Part shown: in pieces, positions 41,619 to 54,354 of the stretch
Position numbering within the stretch: the first letter of the stretch is position 1
Layout: each line of letters starts with the position of its first letter
DNA from: Simmondsia chinensis
Taxonomy: Eukaryota > Streptophyta > Magnoliopsida > Caryophyllales > Simmondsiaceae
Length of the DNA: 64,000 bases
Direction: 5' to 3'
NCBI GenBank assembly: GCA_018398585.1
Contig: JAGTTD010000005.1
Coordinates: forward strand, 13,753,355-13,817,354
Translations under genes and position numbers: made by a program
The notes under the pieces: model-generated
What the model was told of the DNA's origin: nothing
The model's input: the letters and a program-made list of their open reading frames with translations, nothing else
The model's database searches: none

Positions 41619-44600
41619 ATCTCCCACTTATACTAAATTCAATTTATGACAAAATATATACTCACCTCTTTTAAGTTTGAACCAAAGGTCTACTATGCCT
41701 AATCCTTTGTGAGCTCAATTACTCTATTGTGAAGTCAGCAATACAAAACTTCTTGGCATTCCTCTCATTAATGGCTCCCAATCCAAGGGAAAAGACATGC
41801 TTAGACGTCGAACGTCTGTCATTTTAATCTGATAGGAAGTCTTAAAACAATATATCCAGCTGGAATCCTCTCGACACTTTGAAAAATTGGCATATAACTT
41901 CTAGTCCTTCTTAAGTACTAGAGAAGACGCTTTATTGCCACCTAGTGCATCGGACCCGAATTAGACTGACACCTCCTTACTATACCACAGCATAGCAAAT
42001 ATTTAGTCTCGTGCAAAACATGGCATACCTGAGGCTCCCACTGCCAAAGCATGTGGAATATTCCTCAATTGCTCCTCCTCTTGAGGTGCCCTAGAACACT
42101 ACTCAAAAGAAAGAGGGACTCCCAGCTATACCTTTGAAAACGTCTTGTCAACATAAATGGTTGGAGAGAGATCCAACAGCCCACTTGTACAACCTCGCAG
42201 AAGCCTAATCTTAAGAGTAGAGCTGGCTTCTTCTATGTCTTTCACAATAAGTTTTCATGACAATCAAGTTTTTTTTTTTTTTTTTTTGGCTAATGACACC
42301 CCTGCATCATTCTCAATGAGTAGTATATCTTTGACATATAACACTAAGGAAGTAACTACTTTCTCTTAATGTCAATTATACACGCATGGTTCGAGCAACC
42401 GATTATACAAAACTAGAAAATTTAATTGCTTCCTCGTGGCTAAAAATATAAGATTCCATGCCACGTCAACCACTAAGGCTCCCGTTATGAGCTTGTCAGG
42501 TGTCCTGACAATCCTCCCACCACACCTAAGCTCTCGTGTCCCTGGATCATTCTCATTCCTATCAGTAGGTGCATCTAATGCATCCACTATGTCTTAAGCT
42601 GTGTCTAGCTTTTCAAAATTATTGTCATTTTGCTTTCAATGCTATTTTCTTTTTGCTTTTGTAGTTTACTTGGCAAATTCTTCTCTAAGTATTTCACATT
42701 ATTCTTGCATATAAGGAGAACAGCATGAATAAATCATAAACACATGTTCCCTAGTAAACTAAACTTTTATTTCATGTAGTAAAGGTTCACAACCATATTC
42801 AAACTGAATAACAATTGTTCTTCAAACAGCATAAATCAAATTATTGTCTAATGCAGGTACAAATCAATAAGAATTTTTAATAAGAAAAAACAAAATTCTA
42901 ACACTAAAATCTAAGCTATCGCTTCCTACTACTAAGACTACTACTCTTGTACCGCCTTCAGCTATCAGGTACAGCTCCCATCATATAGCTTCCTGGTTGG
43001 CTTGAGCCCCTATAACATATTACAGACTTGGTCAGTTGAACCTGAGTCCACACATCAGGAATTTGGTGAACTCACAACTACACAAGACTCAAATCAGTGA
43101 GATATAAACATACCTTCACCAAATGGCTTAGCAGTCTTTGCAGGAAGAGTAGCCATGTACTTTACATAGTTTCTCTTCCAGGGGCCCATCTTTCCACAAA
43201 AGTAACAATTTTCTTTTGCTGGTCTTTTGTTAGGATTAGTCGCTACACTAACAACCTTGCCTTCGCCTTTCTTTCCAGTCGGTCCCTTATTCGGTCTGCT
43301 CCTACTTGTCCGCAATACCCGAGTCAAGTGGACACTCCCCTTGGCTCGCATAACACCCTCTGCTACCAGTAGCACTTTCATCAGCTCAGGTAATGAATAA
43401 TCCTTATTATTCATTGTGCAGTTCAACCAGAACTGAGTGAAAGAGCAGGATAGAGAGCTGAAGATGATGTCCTGCTGAGACTGACTATTAATCTTAGCAC
43501 CTAGGATCTTCAACTTAGACAAGCACGGCATCATTTTCATGACGTGCTCCTGAACTGCGGACCCTTCTGACATCCTCATGTTCAAGAGCTTCCTCATCAG
43601 CTCTTGCCTAGCTGCCCTATCTTGACCACCAAACATTTCCTTTAAATGTTTGAAAATCTCAGCTGCTGTTTCCATCTCAAGCATCTGGTGCTTGAGTACA
43701 TTGATCACAGAGGCCAAAATGTAGTATCTGGCAAACTCATTTGCCTTCTTCCAGTGTTCATAATGCTCTTTAATAGCAGCTGCAGAATTATTAGCGGGCA
43801 CCGTAGGTCGAGCTTCAGTGAGAACAAACTTACATGTATTAATACTATGTCCAGGTTCATTTTCCAGGTGAACTAATACGGTCTAGTTAAGGCATTATCT
43901 TTCAGAATTGAATGAAGAGCACTAGTCGCAGCCATCTCAAAAACATTGTAAGTGCAAACAATCGTGTAACTAACTTATATGAGCCATGTATAATACAGTG
44001 ATATATATTCTTTCAATTTAGCATACACAATATGTTAGATATCCACCAAACTATACTATCATGCATACAATGATGACCCAAACACACCACTCCTTACTCC
44101 CCGGCAGCGGGGTCGCACGAAACTAGTTCAGGTGAGAACTATTCTCATTTAACCTGTTTTCTTGTAACTCTTACTAAACATGATAAACTCACGACTTTAT
44201 CCTACTCTCTTACATGATACAACAGAGCTCCTCGGGGAAGCTAATGCATCACGCTAGTCAAGTGTAGATCATTACCTAAACCTCTATACAAATACACGAA
44301 ATACTCTACGGCATCATGGTCGCATCGCTTCCTTCCACTTTAGTTTATCTCAACAGAAGTCTAACCCTATAATCTGCAAACCGACATCCTCCGTAGGGAG
44401 GTCTATCAATCTACTATACTGCCAGACCGGTAATGGAGACTGTGAGGTTACAACAATTGAAACCTCGCTCTCACTTGATTTTTATAACCAATTGCTTTTA
44501 ATTAACTTGAATTTATAACCTGAATTATCTCATAATCTACTTTAGAATCTCATTCTAAAATAACCAAAATTAATTAATTAATTTACTCAAAAACTCTATC

Positions 44601-45555
44601 ATTTTACAATATAGATTATCTCATAATCTTGCATTAGAATCTCATTCTAAAATAGATCAGTAAAATTAATTAATTAATTGTCATTAAAGCAATACCAACA
44701 TTTAATTTAGGTTATCATATAATCTAATTTTCAAAATCTAATTCCAAAATTAAATTAAAATAATTTTGTTTAAAATCAATAACGATTTTGTGGTTAGACC
44801 ATCACATAGTCTTTTTTTTTTTAGAAACTTACTCTAAAAAATAAATAAACTTTAAACTATCTCATAGTCTATTTTGGAATCTTATTTTAAAAATAAAACA
44901 AGTTTAGACTATCTCATAGTCTATTCTATAATCTTATTCTAAAATAATTTCAAAAAACTTTTATTTAAAATACATTCACAACTTAGATTATCACATAACT
45001 TAAACTTGGAATCTCATTCTAAAATAAATTAATTAATAAAATAATTAATTTTTACTTATGTACAGAACTGACATCTGCACGCCCAAAATTTTTTTTTTAA
45101 ATACGCACTGACGTCAACGTCAGTAGGTGATGTCAAATGCTGACGTCATTAGATTTTTTTAATTAAAATATTTAATTAACCGATTTAAACAACCTAGTTA
45201 ACTATTAAATCTTTCAACTGATTTAAACAATTTAAATCTATACTTTAAATAATCCAGTTAACTATTACATCTATTAACCGATTTAAACAATTTAAATTGA
45301 CCTTTTAAAACAATCTAATTAACAATTAATTACTTTGATGATTCAAACAATTTAAATCACAAAAAACAAACAATCATCTGAATTAATCATTAATTCATTA
45401 TCAATTTAAACAACTTAAATCGATACGTCAAATTCAACTAATTTTCCTTCTTAATAAAATCTCTATTTATTAATTCGCAATTCTATTTATTTCGATCTTA
45501 TTATACCTTGTCGTGAATATTATGAATGTAATCAGAGACTGGCTCTGATACCAAT
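41619..45555 (-). mobile_element. array internal unit 3
   Basis: 3.94 kb: pol remnants about 41700-42610 (linker frame 42372-42587 with NENDPGTRELRCGGRIVRT), gag 43094-43935, hairpin repeats 44519-45020, shortened minisatellites, and a perfect primer binding site complement TGGCTCTGATACCA at 45540-45553. It is about 350 bp shorter than units 1, 4 and 5, because most of minisatellite block 1 has been lost near 45180. Confidence 0.8.
43094..43935 (-). pseudogene. gag of array unit 3
   Basis: The longest gag frame, 235 aa at 43094-43801 (MPANNSAAAIKEHYEHW onward). The true start would be at 43935, but a small deletion shifts the frame after residue ~30. The knuckle reads CYFCGKMGPWKRNY, with both the His and the last Cys lost. 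Confidence 0.85.
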
Positions 45556-47808
45556 TGCAAAGAAAAGATATAATTTTTGTGGGAAAAATAAGCTCTGATG
45601 CCGACTACTGGGTTCACAGTTCTCAACTATGGTCATAACAATATGCACCTATGAGAGCACTTGGAGTAAGAAACTCTTCTCCCTAGTCAAGCCCCCGATC
45701 GGAGAGTCACGCTTCGTGACACCTCATGTGCGAGAGATCCCGAGAATAGGTTTATCTCTATAAACTCTTTGCCCTAATACCGGTTGTTGGGATGAATTTT
45801 AAAAATTCTCCTTAAAGTTTACGCAGTGGAATAGGTTTAGAATTCATAACTCTAAACCTAAGGTCGATTTAAAATTTCTGATTTTAAATCCATTGACTTA
45901 AATTCATAATTTAAATCAAAATATCTAAATTCTCAATTTAGATCTATAGGCCTTTTACTCTATTACGTTCATAAAAATACATAAACTTAAATATGTATAA
46001 TAACGAATACTGTAAATAAATAGAAAAGGGAAACTAAAACTAGGAAAGAAGAACATACCTGAAATTGCTTCAATTATAAAGATTACCAAGAAAAATGAGA
46101 CCCCGCGACTTTCGACACAATAAACTCGAACTGCCCGGAGGGTGGGCTCCGAAAAATATTAAACTGAGGAAAGAAAATTTTCAGCGTAAAATTTGCTCTC
46201 CAATTAGGTCTCCGAAACTATTTTCAGAAACCCTAAATAATATATTTTTTTTTTTTTGAATGCCAAACTAATGAAAAAGGTGCCTCTATTTATAGTAGAC
46301 GACCGGAGGAAAAAATAGCCAAAAAACGATGTGGGATACGCTAAAAAAAATTCAGGTTAAATCAAAATGTAACGTTTCATTAAAAGAGGAGTTTAATACG
46401 ACGTGTTTTAACCTTGAGCGTACAAGGCGTGCTTTGGCGTATCACCACATCACACATAGTACGCGGTGACTGGTCCGCTTATGCTTACGCGGATAACCCA
46501 GTGACGACCTATCGCGCGCTGGGTCTTTACATCCGAAGCACACGGATAATGATTGTTTAAATGCGATTTTGGTTTTTTTTTTTTTTTTTGCTTTGTTTCT
46601 CACATGTAAAAATTAATCTTATGAATTTTAATTTTCCAAAATTATTTTATTTTATAATTTTTAATTTTTTTATTCAGCTCATGAATAATGGTTGGTAAAA
46701 TTAACTTTACCTATCTCATGGAAAAAATAATTCATCTCATGAATTCTTTAATATTTTTCGGATAGCAATAAATACAGAGGCTTGCATAAGAACCTCAGGG
46801 ACAATTTAAATCCAGCTCCAAATGGGTTAAATTAATCATCTCATGAAATAATGTAATTACCATTTAGTGAGACTTAATTCCACTAAGTAATCTCACTGCA
46901 CTCCATCCTTAAATTATTTATTCGATATCTCCCTCATAGACTCCATTGATCACAACAACCCCTCCATTAGATGTCCATGACAAAGGACAAATATAACCAC
47001 TACCGTTATCCTTCTCACAGCTTCTCAATTAGTTACCGACCCGTCTTTCAATGAATAATTCATTTGTACTTGAAAATATTCACAGTATAAATTCAAAATG
47101 TCAAGCATTAGGAATACTTTGGCCAAAGATTCCGAAATAATCAAATATTTGCGAACCAACTAAGGGGACATCTGTATGTCATAAGAGACGGTAGATTCCC
47201 TATTGAATACCAGATCATTGTCACACTTCATGCCGCTACCCAGTGTACGTGGGATTTCAGTCATTCGTTTAGACCTTATTTATAGTACGCCAAAGTAACT
47301 AACGCCCCATGCACACGTCATAATACCCTCAGGATTTAGAGTCGTTGTTCAAAAAGTACAACGTGAATTACTCATCTCCGATAGTAGTTCAGACAAAAGT
47401 AACACACATGGTCCAACTCAGTATATCAATTTTATTAAACACACTAACTTAACACTATTGGATCTCTATCTACATGGCCGAGACAAGTCATCTAAAGTGT
47501 CACGTTATAGTCTTGGCATGCAGGTGGTCCAAACTTGTCTTTAACTACGAGTCTTTCAAACAACAATCCATACCATTTGTTCCAAGTCTATATATGGCTT
47601 AGTCTCATAAACCACTTAGAACGAACATGTAAATTGTAGTTTGAGGACTACACCCATCTCATGGATGTTTCCAAAAAAAAAAATCACATGCAATATCCAT
47701 GCTCGCTTACAAAAATTTAACTATGAAACAACTGGGACTTCAATCCTATTTATTAATTAAAATAATATATCCAGAATCAATCTTGATTTTCGGACACTAT
47801 TTCTAACA
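45556..47808 (-). repeat. array LTR3
   Basis: 2253 bp. The low end has mutated to TGCAAAGAAAAG (TGTTGGGAAAAG in others). TATA box complement at 46287-46294. The G-box region has decayed to CACATCACACATAGTACGC, so CACGTGGC is gone. The hairpin near 45706 is intact. Confidence 0.88.
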
Positions 47809-50800
47809 ATCTCTTACTTGTCCTAAATCCAATTTATGACAAATTCTGTACTCACCCCTTTTAAGTTTGAACCAAAGATCTACTGAGCCTAACCCTTGGT
47901 GAGCTCAGTTACTCAGTTGTGAAGTCAGCAATACAACACTGCTTGGCATTCCTCTCACTAATGGCTCCCACTCCAAGGGTAAAGACATGTTAAACGTCGA
48001 ACGTTGGTCATTTTAATCTGACTGGAAGTCTTAAAATAATATATCCAACTGGAATCAGCTCGACACCTTGAAAAATCAGCATAACTTCTAGGCCTTCTTA
48101 AGTACTTCAGAAGACGCTTTATTGCCACCTAGTGCATCGGACCAGAGTTAGACTGGCACCTCCTGACTATGCCACAGCATAGCAAATATCTAGTCTCGTG
48201 CACAACATGGCATACCTGAGGCTCCCACTACCAAAGCATGTGGAATATTCCTCAATTGCTCCTCCTCTTGAGGTATCCTAGAACACTACTCAAAAGAGAG
48301 AGGGACTCCATGCTATACCTTTGACAACGTCTTGTCAATATAAATGGCGGGAGAGGGATCCAACATCCTACTCTTACGACTGCACAGACGCTTAATCTTA
48401 AGAGTAGAGCTGGCTATTTCTATGTCTTTCACATTATCAAGTCTTTTTTTTTTTTTTTTTTAAAGCTAATGACACCCCTACATCATTCTCAATGAGTAGT
48501 ATATCGTTGACATATAACACTAAGAAAGTCACTACTTTCTCTTAATGTCATTTGTACACGTATGGTCCGAGCAACTAATTAAATAAAACTAGAAGACTTA
48601 ATTGCTTCATTGTGGCTTAAAATATCAGATTCAATGCCACGGCCAAGGACATAGGCTCCCACTATGAACCTGTCATGTGTCTTGACAATCCTCCCACCAC
48701 ACCTAAGCTCTCGTGTCCCTGGAACATTCTCATTCCTATTAGTAGGTGCATCTAATACATCCACTATGTCTTAAGTTGTGTCGAGCTGTTCAGAATTATT
48801 GTCATTTTCCTTTCAATGCTATTTTCTTTTTGCTTTTGTAGTTTACTTGCAAAATTCTTCTCTAAATATTTCGCATTTTTCACGCATACAAGGAGAACAG
48901 CATGAATAAATCATAAACACATATTCCTTAGTAAACGACAATTTTATCTCCTGTAATAAAGGCTCACAACCATACTCAAACTGAATAACAATTGTTCTTC
49001 AAACATAATAAATCAAATTCTTGTCTAATGCAGGTACAAATCAATAAGAATTTTTAATGAGAAAAAACAAAATTCTAACACTAAAATCTAAGCTATCGCT
49101 TCCTACTACTAAGACTACTACTCTTGTACCGCCTTCAACCGTCAGGTACAGCTCCCATCATGTAGCTTCCTGGTTGGCTTGAGCCCCTATAACATATTAC
49201 AGACTTGGTCAGTTGAACCTGAGTCCACACACCAGGAATCTGGTGAACTCACAACTATACAAGACTCAAATCAGTGAGATATCAACGTACCTTCATTAGA
49301 TGGCTTAGCAGTCTTTGAGGGAAGAGTAGCCATGTACGTTACACAATTTCTCTTCCACTGGCCCATCTTTCAGCAAAAGTAACACTTTTCATTTTCGGGC
49401 CTTTTGTTAGGATTAGACGCTACACTAGCAACCTTGCCTTTGCCTTTCTTTCCAGTCGGTCCCTTATTCTGCTTGCTCCAATTAGTCCTCGATACCCGAG
49501 TCAAGTGGACAATCCCCTTAGCTCGTATAACATCCTCTGCTGCTTGTAGCTCTTTCATCAGCTCAGGTAATGAATAATCCTTATTATTCAATGTGTAGTT
49601 CAGCCATAACTGAGTGAAAAAGCCGGACAAAGAGAGCTGAAGATGATGTCCTACTCGGACGGACTATCACTCTTAGAACCTAGAATCTCCAATTCGGAAA
49701 AGCCCGCCATCATTTTCATGACGTGCTCCTGAACTGGGGACCCTTCTGACAACTTCATGTTCAAGAGCTTCCTTATCAGCTCTTGCCTAGCTGCCCTATC
49801 TTGACCACCAATCATTTCCTTTAAATGTTTGATCATCTCAACTGTTGTTTCCATCTCAAGTATTTGATGTCTGAGTACATTGGTCACAGAGGCCAAAATG
49901 TAGCATCTAGCTAACTCATTAGCCTTATTCCAGCGTTCATAACGCTCTTTAATAGCAGCTGCAGAATTATTAGCGGGCACCGCAGGTCGAGCTTCAGTGA
50001 GAATAAACTTATGACCCTCTTGTATTAATACTATATCCAAGTTCATTTTCCAGGTGAAGTAGTTCGGTCTAGTTAAGGCATGATCTTTCAGAATTGAATA
50101 AAGAGCACCAATCGCAGCCATTTCAAAAACATTGTAAGTGCAAACAATAATGTAACTACCTTACATGAGTCATGTATAATGCAGAGATATATATTCTTTT
50201 AATTTAGCATATACAATAAGTTAGATATCCACCAAACTGTACTATCATGCATACAATGATAACCCAAACACATCACTCCTTACTCCCCGGCAGCGGGGTC
50301 GCACGAAGCTAGTTCGGGTGAGAATTATTCTCCATTAACCTGTTTTCTTGTAACTCTTACAAAATATGATTAACTAACCACTTTACCTTAGTCTCTTACA
50401 TGATACAACAGAGCTCCTCGGGGAGGCTAATGCACCACGTTAGTCAATTTTAAACCATTACCTAAACCTCCATACAAATACACGAAATACTCTACGGCAG
50501 TGTGGTCGCATCGCTCTTTTGCACTTTGGTTAATCTCAACAGAAGTCTAACCCTATAATTTGCAAACAGTCATCCTCCGCAGGGAGGTCTATTGATCTAC
50601 TATACTGCCAGATCGGTAATGGAGACAGTGATGTTACAACAATTAAAACTTTGCTCACACTTGATTTTTGTAACCAGTGGTTTTTAATTAACTTACATTT
50701 AACACTTGAATTATCTCATAATCTCCTTTAGAATATCAATCTAAAATTAACCAAAATTAATTAATTAATTTGCTCAAAAACTCTGTCGTTTTACGATATA

Positions 50801-52094
50801 GATCATCTCATAATCTTGCATTAGAATCTCATTCTAAAATAAATCAATAAAATTAATTAATTAATTTTAATTAAAATAACACCAACATTTAATTTAGGTT
50901 ATCATATAATCTACTTTTATATATCTAATTCCAAAAATAAATTAAAATAATTTTATTTAAAATCAATAACGATTTTGTGGTTAGACTATCCCATAGTCTT
51001 TTTTTTTTTTAGAAACTTATTCTAAAAAATAATCAAACTTTAGACTATCTCATAGTCTATTTTAGAATCTTATTTTAAAATTAAAACAAGCTTAGACTAT
51101 CTCATAGTCTATTCTATAATCTTATTCTAAAATAATTTTAAATAGCTTTTATTTAAAATATGATAATTCACAACTTAGATTATCACATAACCTAAACTCA
51201 GAATCCCATTCTAAAATAAATTAATAAACAAAAAAATTTATTTTTAATTATGTAAATCAGTACTGACGTCTATAAGTCCAAAGAAAAAAAATTTTAAATA
51301 TGCGCAGAAGTCAGCGCCACGTCAGCACCGATGTCAACGTCAGCAGGTGATGTCAAATGCTGACATCAGCGGCTAACGCCATGAGATTTTTTTTACTTAA
51401 AATATTTAATTTTGAAATAAATTTAATCTAATCTCATTAGATCAATTTTATCCGATTTCGTAGAAAATATTTGATTCTAATCCGATTAGATCAACTTTAT
51501 CCAATTTCGTTAAAATTAATTGAAACTAATCTCATTAGATCAATTTTATCTATTATTGTTGAAAATATTTGAATCCAATCTTATTAGATCAATTTTGTCC
51601 GATTTCGTAAATCACGACAGAGAACATACAATTTCATTATACGAAGAACATAATCTTAAATTTATGGGTTGTTCTCAATTAACGATTAACTCATTGACAA
51701 TTTAAACAATTTAAATCATTAATATAAACAACCTAATTAACTATTAAATCTTTTAAAAGATTTAAACAATTTAAATCGATACATTAAATAATCTAGTTAA
51801 CTATTAAATTTAGTAACCGATTTAAACAATTTAAATTGATATTTTAAAACAATCTAATTAACAATTAATTACTTTGATGTTTCAAACAATTTAAATCACA
51901 AATACAAATAATCATCTGAATTAATCATTAATTCATTATCGATTTAAACAACTTAAATTGATACGTCAAATTAAACTAATTTTTCTTCTTAATAAAATCT
52001 AAATTTTATTAATTCGCAAATCTACTTATTTCGATCTTATTATACCTAGTCGTGTATATTATGAATGTAATCAGAGGCTGACTCGGATACCAAT
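47809..52094 (-). mobile_element. array internal unit 4
   Basis: 4286 bp, full organisation: polypurine tract complement ATCTCTTACTTG, pol remnants about 47890-48790 (linker frame 48579-48764, NENVPGTRELRCGGRIVKT), gag about 49290-50121, hairpin repeats 50700-51210, minisatellites 51420-51980 and a primer binding site complement TGACTCGGATACCA at 52079-52092. Confidence 0.82.
49290..50121 (-). pseudogene. gag of array unit 4
   Basis: The frame at 49651-50121 holds the N-terminal 156 residues (MAAIGALYSILKDHALTRPN, AAAIKERYERWNKANE). After a frameshift, 49370-49630 continues to EKCYFC, where the next Gly codon (GGA in others) is TGA, cutting the zinc knuckle in two; KMGQWKRNC follows, with the His changed to Gln. 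Confidence 0.85.
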
Positions 52095-54354
52095 TATTGG
52101 GAAAAGATATAAATTTTGTGGGAAAAATAAAATCTGATACCGACTATTAAGTTCAGAGTTCTCAACTATGGTCACAACAATATGAACCTATGAGAGCACT
52201 TAGAATGGGAAACTTTTCCCCCTACCTAAGCCCCCGGTCCGAGAGCCACGCTTCGTGACACCTCATGTGCGAGAGCTCCCGGGAGTAGGTTTATCGCTAT
52301 GAACCCTTTGCCCTAATTCCGGTTGTTGGGATGAATTTCAAAAATTATCCCTAAAGTTTACGCAACGGAACAGTTTTAAAATTCATAACTCTAAACCTAG
52401 GGTCGATTTAAAATTTTTAATTTTAAATCTACTGACTTAAATTCATATTTTAAATCAACAGATCTAAATTCTCAATTTAGATCTACAGGTCTTTTACTCT
52501 AATACATTCATAACAATACATAAACTTAAATAGGTATAATAACAAATACTGTAAATAAATAGAAAAGCGAAACTAAAAGGAGAAAAAAAGAACATACCTG
52601 GAATTGCTCCAATTATAAAGATTACCAAGAAAAACGAGACCCCGTAATCTTCTACACAATGACCTCGAACTTCCCGGAAGGTGGGCTCTGAAAAATATTA
52701 AATTAAGAAAAGAAAATTTTCAAAGGAAACTTTTCTCTCCAATTAGGTTTCCGAAACTATTTTCAGAAACCTTAAATAATCTATTTTTATTGAATGCCAA
52801 ACTAATGAAATAAGTGCCTCTATTTATAGTAGGCGTATGTTCAAAAAAAAAAAAATTTATGGTAGACGACCGGAGCGAAAAAATAGCTGAAAAACGATGT
52901 GGGATATGCTAAAAAAAAATTCCAGTCAAATCAAAATGCAACGTTTCATTCAAAGAGGAATTTAAAACGACACATTTTAACCCTGATCGTACAACGCGTG
53001 CTTTGGCTTATCAAGGCGTGGCGCGCGGTGATTGGTCCGCTTATGCGGAAGCGGATAACCCTGTGACGACCTGTCGCTCGCTGGTTCTTTGGATCCGAAG
53101 CACACGGATCACAACTGTTTAAATGCAATTTTGATTTTTTTTTTTTTTTTGCTTCGTTTCCCACATGTAAAAATTCATCTTATGCATTTTAATTTTCAAA
53201 AATTATTTTATTTTATAACTTTTAATTTTTTTATTCATCTCATGAATAAAGTTTGGTAAAATTAACTTTACCCATCTTATGAATTTTTTAGTATTTTTCC
53301 AATGGCAATAACTATAGAGGCTTGCGTAGAGACCTCAGGGACAATTTAAATCTAGCTCCAAATTGGTTAAATTAACCATATCATGAAATAATTTAATTAC
53401 CATTTAATTAGACTTAATTCTACCAAGTAAATCTTACTGCACTCCAAACTTAAATTATTTATTCGATATCTTCCTAATAGACTGTATTGCTGACAAAAAT
53501 CCCACCATTAGATGCCCATGACAAAAGACAAATATAACCACTACCATTATCCTTCTCATAGCTTCTCAATTAGTTACCGACTTACCTTTCACTGAATAAT
53601 TCATTTGTACTTGAACATATTCACAATATAAATTCCAAATGTCAAGCACTTGGAATACTTTGGCCAAAGTTACCAAAATATTCAAATATTTGCGAATCAA
53701 CTAAGGGAACATCTGTATCACATAAGAGACTGTAGATTCCCTATTGAATACCTGGTCCTTGTCACACTTCATGCCGCTACCCAGTGTACGTGGGATATCA
53801 GTCATTCATTTAGACCTTACTTATAGTACACTAAAGTAACTAACACTCCATGCACACGTCCATAATACCCTCAGGATTTAGAGTCGTCGTTCAAAAAGTA
53901 CAACGTGCACTCATCACCGATAGTAGTCTAGAAATAAGTAACCCAAATGGTCCAACTCAGTGTGTCAATCTTATTAAACACACTAACCTAATACTTTTGG
54001 ATCTCTATCCGCATGACCAAAACAAGTCATTTAAAGTGTCACGTCATAGTCTTAACATGCAGGTGGTCCAAACTTGTCTTTGACTGCGAGTCTTTCAAAC
54101 AACAATCCATACCATTTGATCCAAGTCCATATGTGGCTTAGTCTCATAAACCACTTAGAACAAACATATAAATTATGGTCTTAAAACTACACCCATCTCA
54201 TGGATGTTTCCACAAAAAAAAAAAAAAAATTGCATGCAGTATCAATGCTCGCTTACACAAATTTAACTAGGAAACAACTGGGACTTCAATCTTATTTATT
54301 AATTAAAATAATATATCTAGAATAAAATTGGATTTCAGGACACTGTTCCTAACA
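52095..54354 (-). repeat. array LTR4
   Basis: 2260 bp, low end TATTGGGAAAAG, high end TTCCTAACA. TATA box complement at 52821-52828, with a small A-rich insertion nearby that repeats TTTATGGTAGACGACC. The G-box has decayed (AAGGCGTGGCGCGCGG). Confidence 0.88.
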
